Made by a program: the position numbers and the translations under genes. A DNA stretch of 7,941 bases from Nitrospiraceae bacterium (lineage in GTDB: Bacteria > Nitrospirota > Nitrospiria > Nitrospirales > Nitrospiraceae). The notes below the pieces were generated by a model. That model saw only the letters and a list, made by a program, of their open reading frames with translations, did not search any database and was not told the origin of the DNA. This document shows positions 6,062 through 7,941 of this stretch, piece by piece. The stretch lies in the NCBI GenBank assembly GCA_011391455.1, contig JAABQN010000087.1, positions 1-7,941 of the forward strand. The letters run 5' to 3'. Each line of letters opens with the position of its first letter. Within the stretch, counting starts at the first letter, position 1.

Positions 6062-6838
6062 CTATAAAGCAGCCGGGGCGCTCGCCAAGCTGACGGCCGC
6101 GGCCTTGTCTCCTACTGGGGGAACGGGTTTGAACTCCGCTTCGTCGCGCTGTGTCCTCAAATGAGCGCCTTCAATGCAGGCGTTGGCAATAAGAGAGGTG
6201 ATGAGCTTGATGGAGCGGATCGCGTCGTCGTTTCCAGGGATCGGGTAAGTGATGTGGTCCGGATCGCAGTTCGAGTCCAGGATCGCGATCATTGGAATTT
6301 CCAACCGCTTCGCTTCCTGCACGGCCAGGTGTTCGATGCGGGTATCGAGGACGAATACGGCTCCTGGGACGCCGCGCATGTCCTTGATGCCGCTCAGATA
6401 CTTCTGGAGCTTGACGATCTCTTTCTGCATCTTCATGATTTCTTTTTTCTTCAGGCCGTATTGGCTGGGGTCCGCCAGCTTGGTCTCCATCTTCTTCATC
6501 TTATCGATGCTCTTCCGGATCGTCTGGAAGTTCGTGAGCATCCCGCCGAGCCAGCGCTGGTTGACGAAGAACATGTTGGCGCGTAAGGCTTCTTCTTGAA
6601 GGATCTCAGCGGCTTGCCGCTTGGTTCCGACAAACAGCACCGTTTGGCCGGCGGCCACTGTGTCACGGACGAAGGCATAGGCTTGCTCCATCCGGGCCAA
6701 TGTTTGCTGAAGATCGATGATGTAGATGCCGTTGCGTTCTCCAAAGAGAAACTTCTTCATCTTTGGGTTCCACCGGTTCGTCTGGTGCCCGAAATGGACT
6801 CCTGCTTCTAACAGTTCCTTGATCGAAACCACTCCCAT
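6062..6838 (-). CDS. rpsB: Small ribosomal subunit protein uS2
   Basis: The product is 258 residues. S2 sits at the head-body junction of the 30S subunit and recruits bS1 in many bacteria. Seen: the N-terminal signature LLEAGVHFGHQTNRWNPKM (9-27), GIYIIDLQQT, the coiled-coil Lys-rich insertion (roughly residues 108-148), and the second signature region VLDTRIEHLAVQEAKRL with IPIPGNDDAI-like residues (YPIPGNDDAIRSI). The tail after ~225 is a low-complexity Ala/Val/Pro extension, probably disordered. The frame is open for 24 more codons upstream, but ATG 6838 is chosen because GGGGAGGTGA lies immediately before it and the family begins here. It is the first gene of the rpsB-tsf-pyrH-frr-alr operon. 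Confidence 0.98.
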   Translation of the reverse strand: MGVVSIKELLEAGVHFGHQTNRWNPKMKKFLFGERNGIYIIDLQQTLARMEQAYAFVRDTVAAGQTVLFVGTKRQAAEILQEEALRANMFFVNQRWLGGMLTNFQTIRKSIDKMKKMETKLADPSQYGLKKKEIMKMQKEIVKLQKYLSGIKDMRGVPGAVFVLDTRIEHLAVQEAKRLEIPMIAILDSNCDPDHITYPIPGNDDAIRSIKLITSLIANACIEGAHLRTQRDEAEFKPVPPVGDKAAAVSLASAPAAL

Positions 6839-6842
6839 GCCT

Positions 6843-6852
6843 TCACCTCCCC
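6843..6852 (-). promoter_or_regulatory. Strong Shine-Dalgarno of rpsB
   Basis: GGGGAGGTGA on the minus strand ends four bases before ATG 6838. It is the best ribosome binding site in the window and fixes the rpsB start against the 24-codon upstream extension of the open frame. Confidence 0.85.
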
Positions 6853-6867
6853 TCAAGACTTGCAGAG

Positions 6868-6901
6868 CGCCTACGACGCAGGCGAGGGGGACTGGCCCCC
6901 T
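6868..6901 (-). promoter_or_regulatory. Two adjacent hairpins in the rpsB 5' leader
   Basis: On the minus strand the leader carries GGGGG-ccagt-CCCCC (6900-6886, extended by one A-T pair at 6901/6885). Directly after it comes CGCCT-gcgtcgt-AGGCG (6884-6868). Both lie just upstream of the ribosome binding site. Ribosomal protein S2 is known to repress its own operon through the leader mRNA in E. coli and relatives. Whether these hairpins serve that role here is inference; no family-specific motif is recognised. The GGGGG stem is followed by no T-run, so a simple terminator is unlikely. Confidence 0.4.
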
Positions 6902-7009
6902 TATTCTCAAGTCGAGCGACGTCCGTGACGCCGATATGAATTTAATACTGTTCCTCCACGCACGAGATTATGCGGAGAGGAGACGGCCCCTAAGCGTTAG
7001 AACCTTGGC

Positions 7010-7038
7010 ACGGTATCATGCCGGCAGCCAGCTTGCAA
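7010..7038 (-). promoter_or_regulatory. Candidate promoter of the rpsB operon
   Basis: Minus strand: -35 TTGCAA (7038-7033), a 17-base spacer, -10 TACCGT (7015-7010) preceded by TGA as in an extended -10. It would give a leader of about 165 bases. A competing -10, CATAAT (6972-6967), lacks any recognisable -35. Matches are modest, so the choice is uncertain. Confidence 0.25.
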
Positions 7039-7074
7039 GACCATCTGTGGGCTATCGCCTGCTCATCCCTTCGC

Positions 7075-7104
7075 TTGCTGCCTCATTCGATCCGGTGCTA
7101 AGAT
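7075..7104 (+). promoter_or_regulatory. Candidate promoter of the thioredoxin-fold gene
   Basis: Plus strand: TTGCTG (7075-7080), an 18-base spacer, TAAGAT (7099-7104), which would start transcription near 7111 and give a ~20-base leader carrying GGAGGG. Only 3 and 4 of 6 consensus bases match. The 291 bases between rpsB and this gene must hold divergent promoters, but they contain no other gene or repeat that I can see. Confidence 0.28.
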
Positions 7105-7129
7105 TGCCCGCAATCATTGGAGGGAACCG

Positions 7130-7393
7130 GTGCCGAACATTTTGCTATTAGTCTCACCAAGCTGCGGGGCCTGCCCCTCGGCAAAGAGCCTGTGGAAACA
7201 GTTGCGAGTCAAATATAGCTTCAGCTATCGCGAGGTTGATATCACCACAGAGGATGGACGAAGCCTTGCCGATCGGCATTCGGTCAGAGCTGTGCCGGCC
7301 ACGATTATCGATGGACGGCTGACGTTCGTCGGTGTGCCGAGCCGGGAAAGTGCCGAAAAGGCCTTGTTACTCAAGATGAAACCGCGCGAGTAG
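7130..7393 (+). CDS. Small thioredoxin/glutaredoxin-fold protein with CGAC motif
   Basis: The product is 87 residues, the size of a minimal glutaredoxin/NrdH-type fold. Seen: beta-1 PNILLLVS, then the redox motif SPSCGACPSAKSLWKQL (Cys at 12 and 15), a second strand SFSYREVDIT, and RAVPATIIDG with the conserved cis-Pro after Val. The C-terminal FVGVPSRESAEKALLLKM forms the last strand and helix. Known for the fold: dithiol-disulfide exchange. The protein has no signal peptide, so it is probably cytoplasmic; its partner is unknown. The GTG start at 7130 follows GGAGGG by five bases. It reads in the same direction as the zinc-ribbon gene, 15 bases ahead of it, suggesting one transcript. Confidence 0.85.
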   Translation: MPNILLLVSPSCGACPSAKSLWKQLRVKYSFSYREVDITTEDGRSLADRHSVRAVPATIIDGRLTFVGVPSRESAEKALLLKMKPRE

Positions 7394-7408
7394 GGGAAGG
7401 ACCGTTCC

Positions 7409-7570
7409 ATGGTCGATGACGACGACGATTTTGAATTACCCGTGCTCCCTGTCCTGGACAAGGGGCCTCCTCCCGAGTGCCCTATGTGCGGCGACCCGAT
7501 GGGGTTCATCGATGGCGACTGGGGCTGTATGGATTGCAACGGTGAACTGATGGGGCCTGAAACGGGATAG
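7409..7570 (+). CDS. 53-residue zinc-ribbon protein
   Basis: The ATG at 7409 has AAGGA seven bases upstream. Seen: an acidic N terminus (MVDDDDDFE), a Pro-rich linker, then two Cys pairs, ECPMCGDPM (Cys24, Cys27) and WGCMDCNGE (Cys40, Cys43), giving CX2C-X12-CX2C, the layout of a small treble-clef or zinc-ribbon site. No DNA- or RNA-binding extension is seen. The family is not recognised by name. Given the upstream thioredoxin-fold neighbour, a redox or metal-linked role is possible but purely inferred. It is intact and ends eight bases before the 7-bp repeat hairpin. Confidence 0.72.
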   Translation: MVDDDDDFELPVLPVLDKGPPPECPMCGDPMGFIDGDWGCMDCNGELMGPETG

Positions 7571-7577
7571 CACAAGG

Positions 7578-7671
7578 AATGTTAAATGTTCAATGGTGAA
7601 TGGTTAACGATGATTTAGCGTTACTCCGACATTCAAAATTCATCATTTACCATCCACCATTTACCATTTTT
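7578..7671. repeat. Heptanucleotide-repeat hairpin (AATGGTN / CATTTAC)
   Basis: Left arm in 7-base register from 7578: AATGTTA, AATGTTC, AATGGTG, AATGGTT, AACGATG. Right arm from 7630: CATTCAA, AATTCAT, CATTTAC, CATCCAC, CATTTAC, CATTTTT. The arms pair best as 7592-7613 with 7640-7661 (19 of 22), leaving a 26-base loop. Seven T residues (7667-7673) follow the stem, so on the plus strand it could also act as a weak terminator for the two small genes upstream. It lies directly before the AddB-like gene. Confidence 0.75.
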
Positions 7672-7679
7672 TTATGTAG

Positions 7680-7941
7680 ATGCTTCGCATTGTCACCGGG
7701 CCTTTTCATCCAGTTCTCGATCGTGCCCTAGTCGAGGACATTCGCTCCTCTAAGACCGGCAATCCCTTTGCTCCGCTCGCCGTCATTGTCCCTTCGGCCT
7801 CTCTGGTCGAGCAGCTCAAAGAAGTACTCACCCGTCATGAGCCGCGCGCATTTCTCAACATACACTTTCTAACGTTCCACCAGCTGGCCCTCCGCCTGCG
7901 TGATGATCTCACGCCGGTTTCTGGGACCGGAGTGGAACCGC
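7680..7941 (+). CDS. AddB-like inactivated helicase/PD-(D/E)XK nuclease family protein, 5' part only
   Basis: Eighty-seven complete codons are visible; the frame runs off the window end. The N terminus (MLRIVTGPFHPVLDRALVED, then PFAPLAVIVPSASLVEQLKE and FLTFHQLALRLR) resembles the first strand-helix-strand of AddB-type proteins and related inactivated superfamily I helicases with a C-terminal nuclease. These pair with an AddA-type helicase to process double-strand breaks. Where an active helicase has a Walker A loop (GxGKT), this one has TGPFHPVLDRAL, so ATP binding at that site is not expected. The start at ATG 7680 rests on this resemblance. No Shine-Dalgarno is visible, because the A/T-rich repeat ends within a few bases of it. 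An in-frame ATG at 7674 is followed at once by TAG and cannot be the start. The subfamily assignment rests on limited sequence. Confidence 0.62.
   Translation, partial: MLRIVTGPFHPVLDRALVEDIRSSKTGNPFAPLAVIVPSASLVEQLKEVLTRHEPRAFLNIHFLTFHQLALRLRDDLTPVSGTGVEP

Noticed and set aside
6161..6599. Plus-strand frames of 116-141 codons opposite rpsB
   Set aside because: They are antisense shadows of a strongly conserved ribosomal protein gene.
6839..6910. Upstream extension of rpsB by 24 codons
   Set aside because: The extension runs through the strong Shine-Dalgarno and both leader hairpins, and the family starts at the ATG just after that site.
6902..7129. tRNA or small RNA gene between the divergent operons
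   Set aside because: No cloverleaf, TPsiC-loop motif or strong hairpin with a T-run was found; only weak promoter-like hexamers are present.
7578..7671. Short repeats considered as a CRISPR array
   Set aside because: The units are 7 bases, contiguous and without spacers; the second half is the inverse of the first. No cas gene is present.

Overview
The window looks like a chromosomal segment of a moderately GC-rich, Gram-negative (diderm) bacterium. The protein style and the intergenic repeats remind me of Nitrospira (phylum Nitrospirota). That assignment is from memory of the style and was not tested by any search. The diderm assignment is firmer, because the window encodes a FadL/OmpP1-type outer-membrane barrel with a signal peptide.

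Left part, plus strand: the 3' end of a hybrid sensor kinase (ATPase domain plus receiver domain, 1-717) is followed at once by a FadL-family outer-membrane transporter (735-2129). A 132-bp palindromic element abuts the transporter's stop codon (2129-2260). A poorly coding stretch follows, then a small minus-strand gene for a secreted, Lys/Pro-rich protein (2470-2763) with its own promoter. Between that gene and alr lie a 27-bp relic of the 3' end of a second fadL-like gene (2837-2863) and a heptanucleotide-repeat hairpin (2891-2949).

Centre, minus strand: a compact operon reads right to left as rpsB - tsf - pyrH - frr - alr (6838 down to 2950). It supplies ribosomal protein S2, elongation factor Ts, UMP kinase, ribosome recycling factor and alanine racemase. 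Thus translation initiation, elongation and recycling are linked with pyrimidine nucleotide supply and D-alanine for peptidoglycan. tsf/pyrH and frr/alr overlap by four bases (ATGA and GTGA). The rpsB leader has a strong ribosome binding site and two adjacent hairpins.

Right part, plus strand and divergent from rpsB: a small thioredoxin-fold protein with a CGAC motif (7130-7393), a 53-residue zinc-ribbon protein (7409-7570), another heptanucleotide-repeat hairpin (7578-7671), and the first 87 codons of a protein resembling the N terminus of AddB-like inactivated helicase/nuclease proteins (7680 to the window end).

The most unusual signal is not a gene. Three unrelated intergenic sequences (2129-2260, 2891-2949, 7578-7671) share one architecture: a left arm built of a short tandem unit (9, 7 and 7 bp) and a right arm built of its reverse complement. 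This suggests a common mechanism that generates or maintains such palindromes.
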